Source of the DNA: Natrinema amylolyticum
Lineage (GTDB): Archaea; Halobacteriota; Halobacteria; Halobacteriales; Natrialbaceae
Reading direction: 5' to 3'
NCBI RefSeq assembly: GCF_020515625.1
Contig: NZ_JAIWPJ010000001.1
Coordinates: 1,984,001 to 2,048,000 of the forward strand
Length of the DNA: 64,000 nucleotides
Part shown: positions 43,718 through 52,555 of the stretch, piece after piece
Layout of the letters: every line of letters starts with the position of its first letter
How positions within the stretch are numbered: position 1 is the stretch's first letter
Notes under the pieces: generated by a model
Database searches by the model: none
What the model was told of the DNA's origin: nothing
The model's input: the letters and a program-made list of their open reading frames with translations, nothing else
Program-made: the position numbers and the translations under genes

Positions 43718-44272
43718 ATGACCCGTATCGCGATCGTCTCCGATACGCACGTGCCCACTCGAGAGTCCGCGCTCCCGGCGTGGGTCGTCGCCGAGATCGA
43801 AGCGGCCGACCACACGATCCACGCCGGCGACTTCGAGTCGTTCGGGAGTTACGAGCGGATCGTCGACCTCGCCGACGGCGACCTGACGGCCGTCCGGGGA
43901 AACGTGGATCCGGCGACGCTCGACGTCCCACTGACCGCCACGCTCGAGGTCGACGGCGTGACGTTCGTCGTCACTCACGGCCACGGATCGTCGGGCGACT
44001 GGCGCGAACGAGTCGTCGAGACGGCCCGCGAGGAAACGGCGGCGAACGCGGAAACGACGCTGGTCGCCGTCGCCGGCCACACCCACGAGGTAGTCGACAC
44101 AACCGTCGATATCGACGATAATCGATCGGCCGGCGACCGGGGACGGAGTGTCGATCGCGTCCGCGTACTCAATCCGGGCAGCGCCACCGGTGCCGCTCCC
44201 ACGACCTACGAGACGATGCTGGTCGCGACCGTCGAGGGTGACGATCTCGCGGTCGAGAAACGAACGCGGTGA
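43718..44272 (+). CDS. YfcE/MJ0936-type metallophosphoesterase
   Basis: 184 residues. All metal-site motifs are present: IAIVSDTHVP, IHAGDFES, VRGNVDPA, FVVTHGHGSSGD and VAGHTHEV. It acts on phosphodiesters, substrate unknown. The C-terminal LNPGSATGAAPTTYETM is the family's closing motif. ATG 43718 was chosen because MTRIAIVSDTH begins the fold; 43703 is a possible alternative. It is divergent from the Nudix fusion. Confidence 0.92.
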   Translation: MTRIAIVSDTHVPTRESALPAWVVAEIEAADHTIHAGDFESFGSYERIVDLADGDLTAVRGNVDPATLDVPLTATLEVDGVTFVVTHGHGSSGDWRERVVETAREETAANAETTLVAVAGHTHEVVDTTVDIDDNRSAGDRGRSVDRVRVLNPGSATGAAPTTYETMLVATVEGDDLAVEKRTR

Positions 44273-44306
44273 GCCCCGAGTCGATTCGGCGCTCACCGAC
44301 CGTGAA

Positions 44307-44711
44307 TTAGGGCCGCTGATCGATCAATGACTGGAGTTCCCTCGCGTCTTCGAGTTTCTTTTGGCGGATTTTTTCGCTAACACTCGGCTCGTCAAGCCCC
44401 TCTAGCGCGTTGAGCGCCCGGTCGAGCCCGTGGATACTCCGGACGAGTCGGTCCCCTTCCTCTTCGGAGATGTCGTCGCGAGCGATGCGCTGTTTCCGAG
44501 CGAGGCGTTCGCGTTTGAGCTGCCGCTTTGTCTCCTCGATGTGGTTGCGCTCGTCCTCCGAAATCGTCTCGAGGCGTTTGCACTCGAACACGAATTCCGT
44601 CAGGTCGATCGCAGTCCCTTGAACCGTGATCTCGTCGGGGAGGTCTTCTCCGAGCGTTCCCGAAGGACGGCGAATCCGATCGAGGAGTCGCTGGCGTTTG
44701 CGATCGTTCAT
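44307..44711 (-). CDS. Conserved haloarchaeal protein, DUF5788-like
   Basis: 134 residues. It begins MNDRKRQRLLDRIRRPSGTLG, followed by LPDEITVQGTAIDLTEFVFEC, then a long charged helix (ERNHIEETKRQLKRERLARK) and EEEGDRLVRSIHGLDRALNAL. This layout agrees with DUF5788, unknown function. The coiled-coil helix suggests a partner-binding role. It is divergent from the winged-helix regulator across 109 bp. Confidence 0.85.
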   Translation of the reverse strand: MNDRKRQRLLDRIRRPSGTLGEDLPDEITVQGTAIDLTEFVFECKRLETISEDERNHIEETKRQLKRERLARKQRIARDDISEEEGDRLVRSIHGLDRALNALEGLDEPSVSEKIRQKKLEDARELQSLIDQRP

Positions 44712-44767
44712 CGTAGTATCGCAATCACCGGACAACGAGATATACGTTCGGAGCACGCGGTTACTCT

Positions 44768-44784
44768 AAAATATTTTATATATA
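44768..44784. promoter_or_regulatory. AT-rich promoter core between DUF5788 and regulator genes
   Basis: AAAATATTTTATATATA is the strongest TATA-like tract here, about 40 bp before ATG 44821 and about 60 bp before the divergent DUF5788 start. It may serve both directions. Confidence 0.5.
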
Positions 44785-44820
44785 GGTGCCGTTTAGTCAA
44801 CCGCCGCCGATACTCCGACA

Positions 44821-45684
44821 ATGGGCGGTAGTGACTCGAATTCGACCGACATCTTCGAGATCGTCAGTAATTCGACGCGACTCGAGATCCTCCGTGCGCT
44901 GACGAACGCCTACAGCGAATCTCCCGTCGACCCCTGGCTCGATTATACGGCCCTTCGAGAGTCGGTGGGGATCCGTGACAACGGGAACTTCAACTACCAC
45001 CTCGACCGTCTCGAAGGACTCGTGGCGAAGGACCCCGACGGGTACGTGATCACGCGGGTCGGACTGACGGTCATCACGGCGATCGCGTCCGGATCGCTCG
45101 ATCCGGACTTGACGTGGGGACCGGTCGACGTTCCCGCGGCGTGTGCGTACTGCGACGAGCCGTTACACCTTCGCTACGCGGACGGCACGCTCCACCTCGA
45201 GTGTGGGACTCCGGCGCACACCCTGCGACTGCCAGCCTCGCCGCGACTGCTCGACGCGCACCCGACTGAGAGCGTCGGCGAGCGACTCACTCTCCTCGTC
45301 CAGCAGCGGGTCGCGCAGGTCCGCCGCGGAATCTGCCCGGAGTGTCAGGGTGCCGTTGACGGGGAAATCCGATATGGGATCGCCGACCTCGAGCACTATT
45401 ACTATCACGGGGAGTGTCGCCACTGCGACTACCAGCATGGGTTCGACGTCGGACCGCTCGTCCTCCCGCATCCGGACGTGATCGCCTTCGTTTCGGAGCA
45501 CGGGCGCGACATCCGATCGACGCCGATCTGGGAGTTAGATTTCTGTACGCCCGGGGACGAAACGACGGTTTCGACGGATCCACTCCAGCTGCGCGTCGAC
45601 ATCGAACGTGGAGACGAAACGCTGTCGGTCACCCTGGACCGCGACGGCTCGGTAATCGCGACCGATCGCTCGCGAACGGCCTGA
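44821..45684 (+). CDS. ArsR-like winged-helix regulator with zinc ribbons
   Basis: 287 residues. The N-terminal winged helix-turn-helix (residues 8-95) reads IFEIVSNSTRLEILRALTNA, YTALRESVGIRDNGNFNYHL and LVAKDPDGYVITRVG. Two Cys-pair elements follow, AYCDEPL with a later LECGT, and GICPECQG with CRHCDYQ, probably zinc-binding. It matches the haloarchaeal regulators listed as DUF7351/7347 proteins. The ligand or target genes are unknown. Divergent position next to DUF5788 and upstream of hyuA-hyuB invites a local-control hypothesis only. Confidence 0.88.
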   Translation: MGGSDSNSTDIFEIVSNSTRLEILRALTNAYSESPVDPWLDYTALRESVGIRDNGNFNYHLDRLEGLVAKDPDGYVITRVGLTVITAIASGSLDPDLTWGPVDVPAACAYCDEPLHLRYADGTLHLECGTPAHTLRLPASPRLLDAHPTESVGERLTLLVQQRVAQVRRGICPECQGAVDGEIRYGIADLEHYYYHGECRHCDYQHGFDVGPLVLPHPDVIAFVSEHGRDIRSTPIWELDFCTPGDETTVSTDPLQLRVDIERGDETLSVTLDRDGSVIATDRSRTA

Positions 45685-45715
45685 TCGGCGGCGATCCGAA
45701 AATCTCCGATCCCGT

Positions 45716-45724
45716 GACTTATAC
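45716..45724 (+). promoter_or_regulatory. TATA box upstream of hyuA leader
   Basis: GACTTATAC lies about 28 bp before ATG 45750, pointing to transcription from about 45746 and so a message that carries a small ORF before hyuA. Confidence 0.45.
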
Positions 45725-45749
45725 TCGTCTCGGGTTCGATTAGCCGGAC

Positions 45750-45854
45750 ATGAACGCTGTTCGATGGACGCACGAATGGTCGGTTTCGAAGCGATTGGGA
45801 CGCAGCACGCGAGATGACCGGCGGTCCTCGATGAGGGGTATCCGATCTCGATGA
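45750..45854 (+). CDS. Putative 34-codon leader ORF coupled to hyuA
   Basis: An ATG at leaderless distance from the TATA box opens a 34-residue ORF (start MNAVRWTHEWSVSKRLG) whose TGA overlaps the hyuA ATG as ATGA. The product is Arg-rich, unlike the acidic proteome, so it may act as a leader or coupling element rather than a stable protein. It may also be a chance frame. Confidence 0.4.
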   Translation: MNAVRWTHEWSVSKRLGRSTRDDRRSSMRGIRSR

Positions 45855-47935
45855 CCGATACGTTCACGCACGATTCGCGGGAACCGACACAGCGTGATCG
45901 GCCGCGCTCGCGGACGAAATCGAACGGAGACGCCACGCGCATCGGCGCCGACGTCGGCGGCACGTTCACCGACGTGGCGCTCTCCGTCGACGACCGACTC
46001 GTCACCGCGAAAGTCCCGACGACCGACGACCAGCACGTCGGCGTTCTCGAGGGGATCGACAAGGCCTGCGACCGCGCCGGCATCGACCCCGGCGAGATCG
46101 ACGGCTTCGCCCACGCCATGACCGTCTCGGTCAACGCCCTGCTCGAGCGCGGCGGCGCGGAGACCGCGCTCGTGACGACCGAGGGGTTCCGAGACGTCCT
46201 CGAAATCGGCCGGCAGGACCGGCCAGATCTGTACGACCTCGAGGCCGAAAAGCCCGAGCCGCTGGTCCCCCGCGACCGACGGTTCGAGGTCGACGAGCGG
46301 ACGACGGCCGAGGGCGTCGAACGCCCGGTCGACGCGGCCGAGGTCCGCGATATCGCGGCGACGCTGCGCGAGCGCGACGTCGAGGCGGTCGCGGTCTCGC
46401 TGCTGCACGCCTACGCCGACCCCGAGAACGAGCGCGTCGTCGCCGAGACGCTGCGCGAGGAGCTCGAGGTCCCCGTCTCGGCGTCTCACGAGGTGCTCGC
46501 GGAGTTCCGCGAGTTCGAGCGCACGTCGACGACGGCGGTCGACGCCTACGTCCGACCGGCGATCGACAGCTACGTCGGCCGGTTGGTCGACGAGGCGGCT
46601 GACGCCGGGATTCCGGCACCGCGGATCATGCAGGCCAACGGCGGCATCGCGGATCCCGAGACGGTCCGCGAGCACGCGGTCACGACGACGCTCTCCGGCC
46701 CGGCCGCGGGCGTCGTCGGTGCCGCGGCGACCGTCAACGGCGACGACGTCGCGGGGCTCGTGACCTTCGACATGGGCGGCACCTCGAGCGACGTGAGTCT
46801 CGTCCGGGACGGCCGAGCGGAGCGGACGACCGACGCCGAAATCGACGGGCTACCGATCCGAACGCCGATGGTCGACGTGAACACCGTCGGCGCTGGCGGC
46901 GGCTCGATCGCCTGGGTCGATTCGGGCGGCGCGCTCCGAGTCGGCCCGGAATCGTCGGGTGCTCGGCCCGGCCCCGCCTGCTACGGCCGCGGCGGGACGC
47001 GACCGACCGTCACCGACGCCAACGTCGTGCTGGGCTACATCGGTCCCGAGACCGCGCTCGGCGGCGAAATGACGCTCGACGTCGAGGCCGCTCACGAGGC
47101 GCTCGAGCGACTGGCCGACGAGGCCGGACTCGAGGGGGCGCTCGAGGCGGCCCGGGGGGTCTACCGCGTGGCGAACGCGACGATGACGCGGACGATCCGG
47201 TCGGTCACCGTCGAACGGGGCCACGACCCCCGAGAGTTCGCGCTCGTGGCCTTCGGCGGCGCGGGACCGATGCACGCCGCGGCGCTGGCCGACTCGCTCT
47301 CGGTCGATCGGGTCGTCGTTCCGCGACCGGGGGGCGTCCTCTCCGCGTTCGGCCTGCTCGCGGCCGACGAGAGCTACGACGCCGCCCGAACGGTCGGCGT
47401 GGCCCTCGAGGAAGCCGATCCCGCCGATCTCGAGGCCGTCTACGACGACCTCGTGGGCGACGTGCTGGCGGACGCGTCCGATCCGGACGCGGCGCGAGTC
47501 GAGCGCGCGGCCGACTGCCGGTACGCGGGCCAGAGCTTCGAGCTGACCGTCCCCGTCGACGACGAGTTCGACGCGGCGGCGGTCGCCGACCGCTTCCACG
47601 ACGCCCACGAGCGGACCTACGGCTACGCGATGGACGAATCGATCGCGGTCGTCACCCTCCGCGCGACGGCGACGGTGCCCGGATCGGAGCCGACGATCCG
47701 CCACGAGGGGGGCGGCGATGCTCGAATCGGGACCCGCGAGGCGCACTTCCCCGACGCCGACACGCGGGAGGCGACCGTCTACGATCGGGATCGACTCGCG
47801 GCGGGCGCGTCCGTCGCGGGACCGGCGATCCTCGAGCAAGCCGAGAGCACGACCGTCGTGCCGCCGACCTGGGCCGGCGAAATTCTCGCGGACGGAACGC
47901 TCGTCATGACGCGAACGGAGGAGGACGAACAGTGA
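45851..47935 (+). CDS. hyuA: Hydantoinase/oxoprolinase subunit A (HyuA family)
   Basis: 694 residues. The ASKHA-type ATPase motif IGADVGGTFTDVALS is near residue 35. ERGGAETALVTTEGFRDVLE, TTLSGPAAGVVGA, VTFDMGGTSSDVSLVRDG and NTVGAGGGSIAWVD are further family motifs. Family members are N-methylhydantoinases, 5-oxoprolinases or acetone carboxylase subunits, using ATP to open an amide or activate a ketone. The exact substrate is not resolvable. It overlaps hyuB as GTGA, so the two subunits are made together. Confidence 0.93.
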   Translation: MTDTFTHDSREPTQRDRPRSRTKSNGDATRIGADVGGTFTDVALSVDDRLVTAKVPTTDDQHVGVLEGIDKACDRAGIDPGEIDGFAHAMTVSVNALLERGGAETALVTTEGFRDVLEIGRQDRPDLYDLEAEKPEPLVPRDRRFEVDERTTAEGVERPVDAAEVRDIAATLRERDVEAVAVSLLHAYADPENERVVAETLREELEVPVSASHEVLAEFREFERTSTTAVDAYVRPAIDSYVGRLVDEAADAGIPAPRIMQANGGIADPETVREHAVTTTLSGPAAGVVGAAATVNGDDVAGLVTFDMGGTSSDVSLVRDGRAERTTDAEIDGLPIRTPMVDVNTVGAGGGSIAWVDSGGALRVGPESSGARPGPACYGRGGTRPTVTDANVVLGYIGPETALGGEMTLDVEAAHEALERLADEAGLEGALEAARGVYRVANATMTRTIRSVTVERGHDPREFALVAFGGAGPMHAAALADSLSVDRVVVPRPGGVLSAFGLLAADESYDAARTVGVALEEADPADLEAVYDDLVGDVLADASDPDAARVERAADCRYAGQSFELTVPVDDEFDAAAVADRFHDAHERTYGYAMDESIAVVTLRATATVPGSEPTIRHEGGGDARIGTREAHFPDADTREATVYDRDRLAAGASVAGPAILEQAESTTVVPPTWAGEILADGTLVMTRTEEDEQ

Positions 47936-49599
47936 CGCCAGATTCGACGGACGAGACGAACGGGACGGACGACGGAATCGATCCGGTGACCCTCGAGGTG
48001 CTGCGCAACCAGCTCGAGAGCGTCGCCGAGGAGATGGGTCAGACCCTGATCCGCGGCGCGTACTCGCCGAACATCAAGGAGCGCCGGGACTGCTCGACGG
48101 CGCTGTTCGACGCCGAGGGGCGGATGATCGCCCAGGCCGAACACATCCCGGTCCACCTCGGCGCGATGCCCGCCGCGGTCGACGCCGTGCGCGAGCGCGA
48201 TCCGCGGCCGGGCGACGTGTTCCTGCTCAACGACCCCTTCACCGGCGGAACGCACCTCCCGGACGTGACGATGGTCTCGCCGATCGCCCCCGAGTGCAAC
48301 AGTGATGGCGCCGGCGACGAGGACCGAGAGATCGTCGGCTACGCGGTCTCTCGCGCCCACCACGCCGACGTCGGCGGGATGACTCCCGGGAGCATGCCCG
48401 CCGGCGCGGAGGAGATCTATCAGGAGGGGCTGCGGCTTCCACCGACCAGACTCGTCGCCGGCGGTGAGCTCCGGGAGGACGTCCGCTCGCTCGTGCTCGC
48501 CAACGTCCGCAACCCCGACGAGCGCCGGGCCGACCTCCGCGCACAGCAGGCGGCGAACGAACGCGCCGAGGAACGGCTCGCCGACCTGTTCGCCGAACAC
48601 AGCCGCGAGACCGTCCGCTCCGGGTTCGACGCCGTGATCGACTACTCCCGCGAGCGGATCACCGAGGAGATCGCGGCGCTGCCCGACGGCACCTACGAGG
48701 CGACGGACCTCCTCGAGGGCGACGGCGTGACCGACGCGGACATCGAGATCGCGGTGACCGTGACCGTCGACGGCGAGACGATCGACGTCGACTTCTCGGG
48801 GACCGACGACCAACTCGCGGGGAATCTCAATGCCCCGCTCGCGGTCGCGACGAGCGCCGTCTACTTCGTCGTGCGCTGTATCACGGACCCCGAGATCCCG
48901 CCGAACCACGGCTGCTACGACCCGGTGAACGTCAGCACACCCGAGGGGTCGCTGCTCAATCCGAACCCCCCCGCGGCGGTCGTCGGCGGCAACGTCGAGA
49001 CCAGCCAGCGGGTCACCGACGTGATCTTCACCGCGCTCGCGGGGGCCGCGCCCGACCGCGTGCCGGCACAGGGCCAGGGCACGATGAACAACCTGACCAT
49101 CGGCGCGCGGGACGGCTCCTTCACCTACTACGAGACCATCGGCGGCGGCTTCGGCGCGCGCGCCGACCGCGACGGGATGGACGGCGTACAGGTCGGGATG
49201 ACCAACACGCTCAACACGCCCGTCGAATCCCTCGAGACCGAGTATCCGCTGCGGGTCGAGCGCTACGCGCTCCGAGACGGCAGCGGCGGGCGCGGACGAT
49301 TTCGGGGAGGGCTCGGCCTCGAGCGCTCGGTCACCGTCGAGGAACCGGCGACGGTGTCGCTGCTGACCGAGCGACGGCGGCACGCGCCCAAGGGCGTCGC
49401 CGGCGGCGGGAGCGGCGCGACCGGCGAGAACCTGATCGACGGCGAGGGAGTTCCCGCGAAGACGACCGTCGACGTTCCGGCCGGAACGACGGTGACCGTC
49501 AAAACGCCCGGCGGCGGCGGGCACGGCGATCCGGACGAGCGCGACGACGCGGCGCTCGAGGGGGATCAGGCGACCGGAAAGACCTCGACAGACGGCTGA
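47932..49599 (+). CDS. hyuB: Hydantoinase/oxoprolinase subunit B (HyuB family)
   Basis: 555 residues from a GTG overlapping the hyuA stop. The family sequence runs [70 protein letters not shown] and [13 protein letters not shown], then [17 protein letters not shown]. It forms the second subunit with HyuA and carries part of the catalytic site in relatives. A Gly-rich end ([11 protein letters not shown]) is the normal family terminus. Full length. Confidence 0.94.
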   Translation: MTPDSTDETNGTDDGIDPVTLEVLRNQLESVAEEMGQTLIRGAYSPNIKERRDCSTALFDAEGRMIAQAEHIPVHLGAMPAAVDAVRERDPRPGDVFLLNDPFTGGTHLPDVTMVSPIAPECNSDGAGDEDREIVGYAVSRAHHADVGGMTPGSMPAGAEEIYQEGLRLPPTRLVAGGELREDVRSLVLANVRNPDERRADLRAQQAANERAEERLADLFAEHSRETVRSGFDAVIDYSRERITEEIAALPDGTYEATDLLEGDGVTDADIEIAVTVTVDGETIDVDFSGTDDQLAGNLNAPLAVATSAVYFVVRCITDPEIPPNHGCYDPVNVSTPEGSLLNPNPPAAVVGGNVETSQRVTDVIFTALAGAAPDRVPAQGQGTMNNLTIGARDGSFTYYETIGGGFGARADRDGMDGVQVGMTNTLNTPVESLETEYPLRVERYALRDGSGGRGRFRGGLGLERSVTVEEPATVSLLTERRRHAPKGVAGGGSGATGENLIDGEGVPAKTTVDVPAGTTVTVKTPGGGGHGDPDERDDAALEGDQATGKTSTDG

Positions 49600-49710
49600 A
49601 CGGAGCGACGCTACGTCAGCGGTGCTCTCGGAACGGGGACTCCGATCGGTATCGCCGACTCCATTCTCCGGTGACGGTGCGTTTTTGACGCCGCTCCCCC
49701 ACCCTCCGGT

Positions 49711-50484
49711 ATGGAACTCAACGGCGTGGCGGACCTGCCCGAAATCCGCCCCGGCGATGACATCGCCGCTCTCGTCGCGGATCGGGCCGCCCTCGAGCCC
49801 GGCGACGTGCTCACGGTCGCGAGCACGATCGTCTCGAAGGCCGAGGGCCGGACGGCGGACCTCGAGGACTACCCCGTCAGCGGACGGGCCCAGGAGATCG
49901 CCGACCGGCTCGAGGAGATCGCGGGCGAGGAGAAGGATCCCCGGTTCGCACAGGCGATCATCGAAGAGAGTTCGGAACTGCTGATCGACTGTCCGTTCCT
50001 GCTGGCCGAGACGCGCTTCGGACACATCTGCCCGAACGCGGGGATCGACCGCTCGAACGTGCCCGACCACGACCTCCTGTTGCTGCCGAAGCGGCCGACG
50101 GAGAGCGCAGAGCGAATCCGGGCAGGACTCGCCGACCGCGGAATCGAAGACGTCGCGGTCGTCGTGACGGACACCTGTGGGCGACCGTTCCGGCACGGAC
50201 AGACCGGAGTCGCGATCGGTTGGGCGGGCACGCCAGCGAGCCGGGACTGGCGCGGCGAGGCGGACCGCGACGGTCACGAACTCGGCGTCACCGTTCAGTC
50301 GGTCGTCGACGAACTCGCCGCCGCCGCGAACCTCGTCACCGGGGAGGGTGCCGGCGGGACGCCCGCCGTGGTCGTCCGGGACTGGGAGTTCGGTGACCAC
50401 GAGGGCAGCGACGAGCTCTTTCGATCCGTCGACGACGATCTGGTTCGACAGGCGCTGCGGGAGTGGAGGTTCGAGGGAGAATGA
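49711..50484 (+). CDS. cofE: Coenzyme F420-0:L-glutamate ligase
   Basis: 257 residues. Adds L-glutamate residues to F420-0 using GTP, finishing the F420 cofactor side chain. It starts MELNGVADLPEIRPGDDIAA. The family motifs are VASTIVSKAEGR, ETRFGHICPNAGIDRSNV and VTDTCGRPFRHGQTGVAIG. Length is normal for the archaeal stand-alone enzyme. Its stop overlaps the next gene's ATG (ATGA), linking F420 tailoring with an F420-dependent reductase. Confidence 0.95.
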   Translation: MELNGVADLPEIRPGDDIAALVADRAALEPGDVLTVASTIVSKAEGRTADLEDYPVSGRAQEIADRLEEIAGEEKDPRFAQAIIEESSELLIDCPFLLAETRFGHICPNAGIDRSNVPDHDLLLLPKRPTESAERIRAGLADRGIEDVAVVVTDTCGRPFRHGQTGVAIGWAGTPASRDWRGEADRDGHELGVTVQSVVDELAAAANLVTGEGAGGTPAVVVRDWEFGDHEGSDELFRSVDDDLVRQALREWRFEGE

Positions 50485-51494
50485 GCGACGAATCCACGAC
50501 CGGAACGACCTGGGGCATCGAACTCACCCCCGAACATCCGCCCGAGCGCGTTGCCGACCTGGCCGCGCTCGCCGAAGCCGAGGGGTTCGACGTCGCGTTC
50601 GCGAGCAGTCACTACTTCAACCGCGATCCGTTCGTGGTGCTGTCGCGGATGGCCGACGCCACTGAAGAGATTCAGTTGGGGCCAGGCGTCGTCAACCCCT
50701 ACGAGACTCACCCCGTGAAACTCGCGGCGCAGACGGCGACGATCGACGAAATCAGTGACGGCCGCGGCGTCTTCGGCGTCGGTGCCGGCGACCGCTCCTC
50801 GCTGTCGAACCTCGGGATCGAGCGCGACAGTCCGCTCCGGCGCGTCCTCGAGACGTTCGATCTCGCTCGCGACCTCTGGGACGGTGAGACGGTCACTCAC
50901 GAGGGAACCTTTACCGCGCGGGACGCGGCGCTCAACCTCGAGCCGCCGTCCGAGCGGATCCCGGTCTACGTCGGCGCGCAGGGCCCGCACATGCTCCGGA
51001 TGAGCGCGAAGCACGCCGACGGCGTGCTGATAAACGCCGCGCATCCGACGGATCTCGAGTGGGCGGCGGGCCAGATAGAGCGGGGACTCGCGGAGCGACC
51101 TGCGGAATCCACCCCCTTCGAGTCGCTCGCGTTCGCGAGCGTCAGCGTCGCGGCCGAGGAAAACGAGGCGCGCGAGGCCGCTCGACCGCCCGTCGCGTTC
51201 ATCGTCGGCGGGGCCGCGGAGCCGGTCCTCGAACGCCACGGTATCGACCGAGAGGCGGCGACCGCGGTCAGCGAGGCGCTCGAGCGAGGCGATCTCCCCG
51301 AGGCCTTCGGTCGCGTCACGCCCGCGATGATCGACGCCTTCTGTATCGCCGGGACGACCGAGACGGTCGCGGATCGGTTCGAGGCGGCGCTCTCCCACGT
51401 CGACGGAATCGTCGTGGGCTCGCCGCTGGGGCCGGACCTCGAGGATGCGGTGGAACGAGCGAGCGAGGCGCTCGCTCGCGCGACCGAGACGTGA
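50481..51494 (+). CDS. mer: F420-dependent methylenetetrahydromethanopterin reductase-like (Mer family)
   Basis: 337 residues, luciferase-like TIM barrel. TWGIELTPEHPPERVADLAALAEAEGF, ASSHYFNRDPFVVLSRMADAT, LGPGVVNPYETHPVKLA and RGVFGVGAGDRSSL are Mer-type. Mer reduces the methylene group on a pterin C1 carrier with F420H2; haloarchaea use folate-type carriers, so the enzyme may serve C1 metabolism or another F420 substrate. The coupling to cofE supports F420 dependence. I keep the symbol as family-level. Confidence 0.87.
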   Translation: MSDESTTGTTWGIELTPEHPPERVADLAALAEAEGFDVAFASSHYFNRDPFVVLSRMADATEEIQLGPGVVNPYETHPVKLAAQTATIDEISDGRGVFGVGAGDRSSLSNLGIERDSPLRRVLETFDLARDLWDGETVTHEGTFTARDAALNLEPPSERIPVYVGAQGPHMLRMSAKHADGVLINAAHPTDLEWAAGQIERGLAERPAESTPFESLAFASVSVAAEENEAREAARPPVAFIVGGAAEPVLERHGIDREAATAVSEALERGDLPEAFGRVTPAMIDAFCIAGTTETVADRFEAALSHVDGIVVGSPLGPDLEDAVERASEALARATET

Positions 51495-51519
51495 CGCGGA
51501 CGAGAAGTGCGATAGCGGG

Positions 51520-51714
51520 TTAGTTCGCGGTGAAGAGGTTCGCGACCGCGCCGAGGGTGAGGACGCCGAAGACGCCCATCGAGAAGATGACGAGGAGCGT
51601 GCCCATCAGGACCAGCAGCGGCGCGAGGCCAGCCCCCATCGCGACGTCGGTGAAGAGGCCGATCATTTCCGTGACGTTGTCCACGATGACGTTCGCCGGT
51701 GTGACGGTGTCCAT
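51520..51714 (-). CDS. Small membrane protein, unrecognised
   Basis: 64 residues. After a polar start (MDTVTPANVIVDNVTEM) there are two adjoining hydrophobic stretches (IGLFTDVAMGAGLAPLLVLM and GTLLVIFSMGVFGVLTLGAV) ending ANLFTAN. It could be a one- or two-helix membrane protein. There is no recognisable family. It converges on the mer gene with a 25-bp gap. Confidence 0.6.
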   Translation of the reverse strand: MDTVTPANVIVDNVTEMIGLFTDVAMGAGLAPLLVLMGTLLVIFSMGVFGVLTLGAVANLFTAN

Positions 51715-51798
51715 ATGCGGGGGTTGTTACCGGTGCTACTTGGCCGTGCCGGTCCCGAATGAGGTGGGATTAAGCCGCCGCCGGTCGTATCCCGGTCC

Positions 51799-51999
51799 GT
51801 GACCGACGACGCGACGCTTTCGGATTTCGATTCGACGACGCCCGACGAGGACAGCGCGACGGAGGCGTCACCGGCGAACGAGACAGGGCTCTCGACGTAC
51901 GCGTGGGGCGAGTACACCTGCAGTCAGTGCGCGGCGACGACCGATCGCGTCTGGCGCGCCGATGGCTCGCTTGTCTGTCCAGACTGCAAGGAGTGGTAA
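51799..51999 (+). CDS. Short zinc-ribbon protein, DUF7573-like
   Basis: 66 residues from a GTG. An acidic disordered half is followed by YTCSQCAATTDRVWRADGSL and VCPDCKEW, a four-Cys zinc ribbon with the CxxCKEW ending typical of haloarchaeal DUF7573 proteins. Function unknown; probably nucleic-acid or protein binding. It precedes cspA by 93 bp on the same strand. Confidence 0.82.
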   Translation: MTDDATLSDFDSTTPDEDSATEASPANETGLSTYAWGEYTCSQCAATTDRVWRADGSLVCPDCKEW

Positions 52000-52059
52000 T
52001 CGGCGACTGATGCGGCCACCGGAAAGCGCACGGGGTGCTTGCGAGTGTACTCCCGAAGG

Positions 52060-52068
52060 TTTATATTT
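52060..52068 (+). promoter_or_regulatory. TATA box of cspA
   Basis: TTTATATTT lies about 29 bp before ATG 52093 and indicates strong, near-leaderless transcription. Confidence 0.55.
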
Positions 52069-52092
52069 TCGTCGCGGCTTTGTTGAGATGCA

Positions 52093-52287
52093 ATGGCGAA
52101 AGGTACGGTCGACTTCTTCAACGACACTGGCGGCTATGGATTCATCGAGACTGACGACGCGGACGAGGACGTGTTCTTCCACATGGAGGACATCGGCGGT
52201 CCTGACCTAGAGGAGGGTCAGGAAGTCGAGTTCGACATCGAGGAGGCCGAGAAGGGCCCGCGCGCGACGAATCTCGAGCGAGTCTAA
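52093..52287 (+). CDS. cspA: Cold-shock-domain protein
   Basis: 64 residues, an OB-fold nucleic-acid-binding protein. It reads MAKGTVDFFNDTGGYGFIET and DEDVFFHMEDI, containing the RNP1-like GYGFI and RNP2-like VFFHM motifs, and ends GPRATNLERV. Acts as an RNA chaperone. The strong TATA box suggests abundant expression, as for cspA genes elsewhere. Confidence 0.95.
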   Translation: MAKGTVDFFNDTGGYGFIETDDADEDVFFHMEDIGGPDLEEGQEVEFDIEEAEKGPRATNLERV

Positions 52288-52555
52288 GCTGATCCCGTAA
52301 GTGGTATCGTTTTCTGATTACTTCGCCGGTAGCGATGGCACTGTCGCTTCGGTGACGAGTTCTGCGAGACGTACCGAGCAGTCGGCTCGAGAGACGTCAT
52401 CCGCTCTCGAGCGCTGAGCATCGCCGGTGAGCCGGTGCCGGCACGATACGTCTCAGCGAACGAGTTTTTCGTATGACACAAAACATATGTTCCGGAGCCC
52501 CTGATGACGTAGTAACGAATGGTTCGCCCGGGCCCCCACCACTCGTCTCGAGACT

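Noticed and set aside
41842-44121. 759-codon plus-strand frame across signal peptidase and Nudix fusion
   Set aside because: It crosses two well-supported genes and has no family sequence.
47779-50400. 873-codon minus-strand frame opposite hyuA/hyuB/cofE
   Set aside because: It is the complement of three clear genes in coupled order; composition is that of an antisense shadow.
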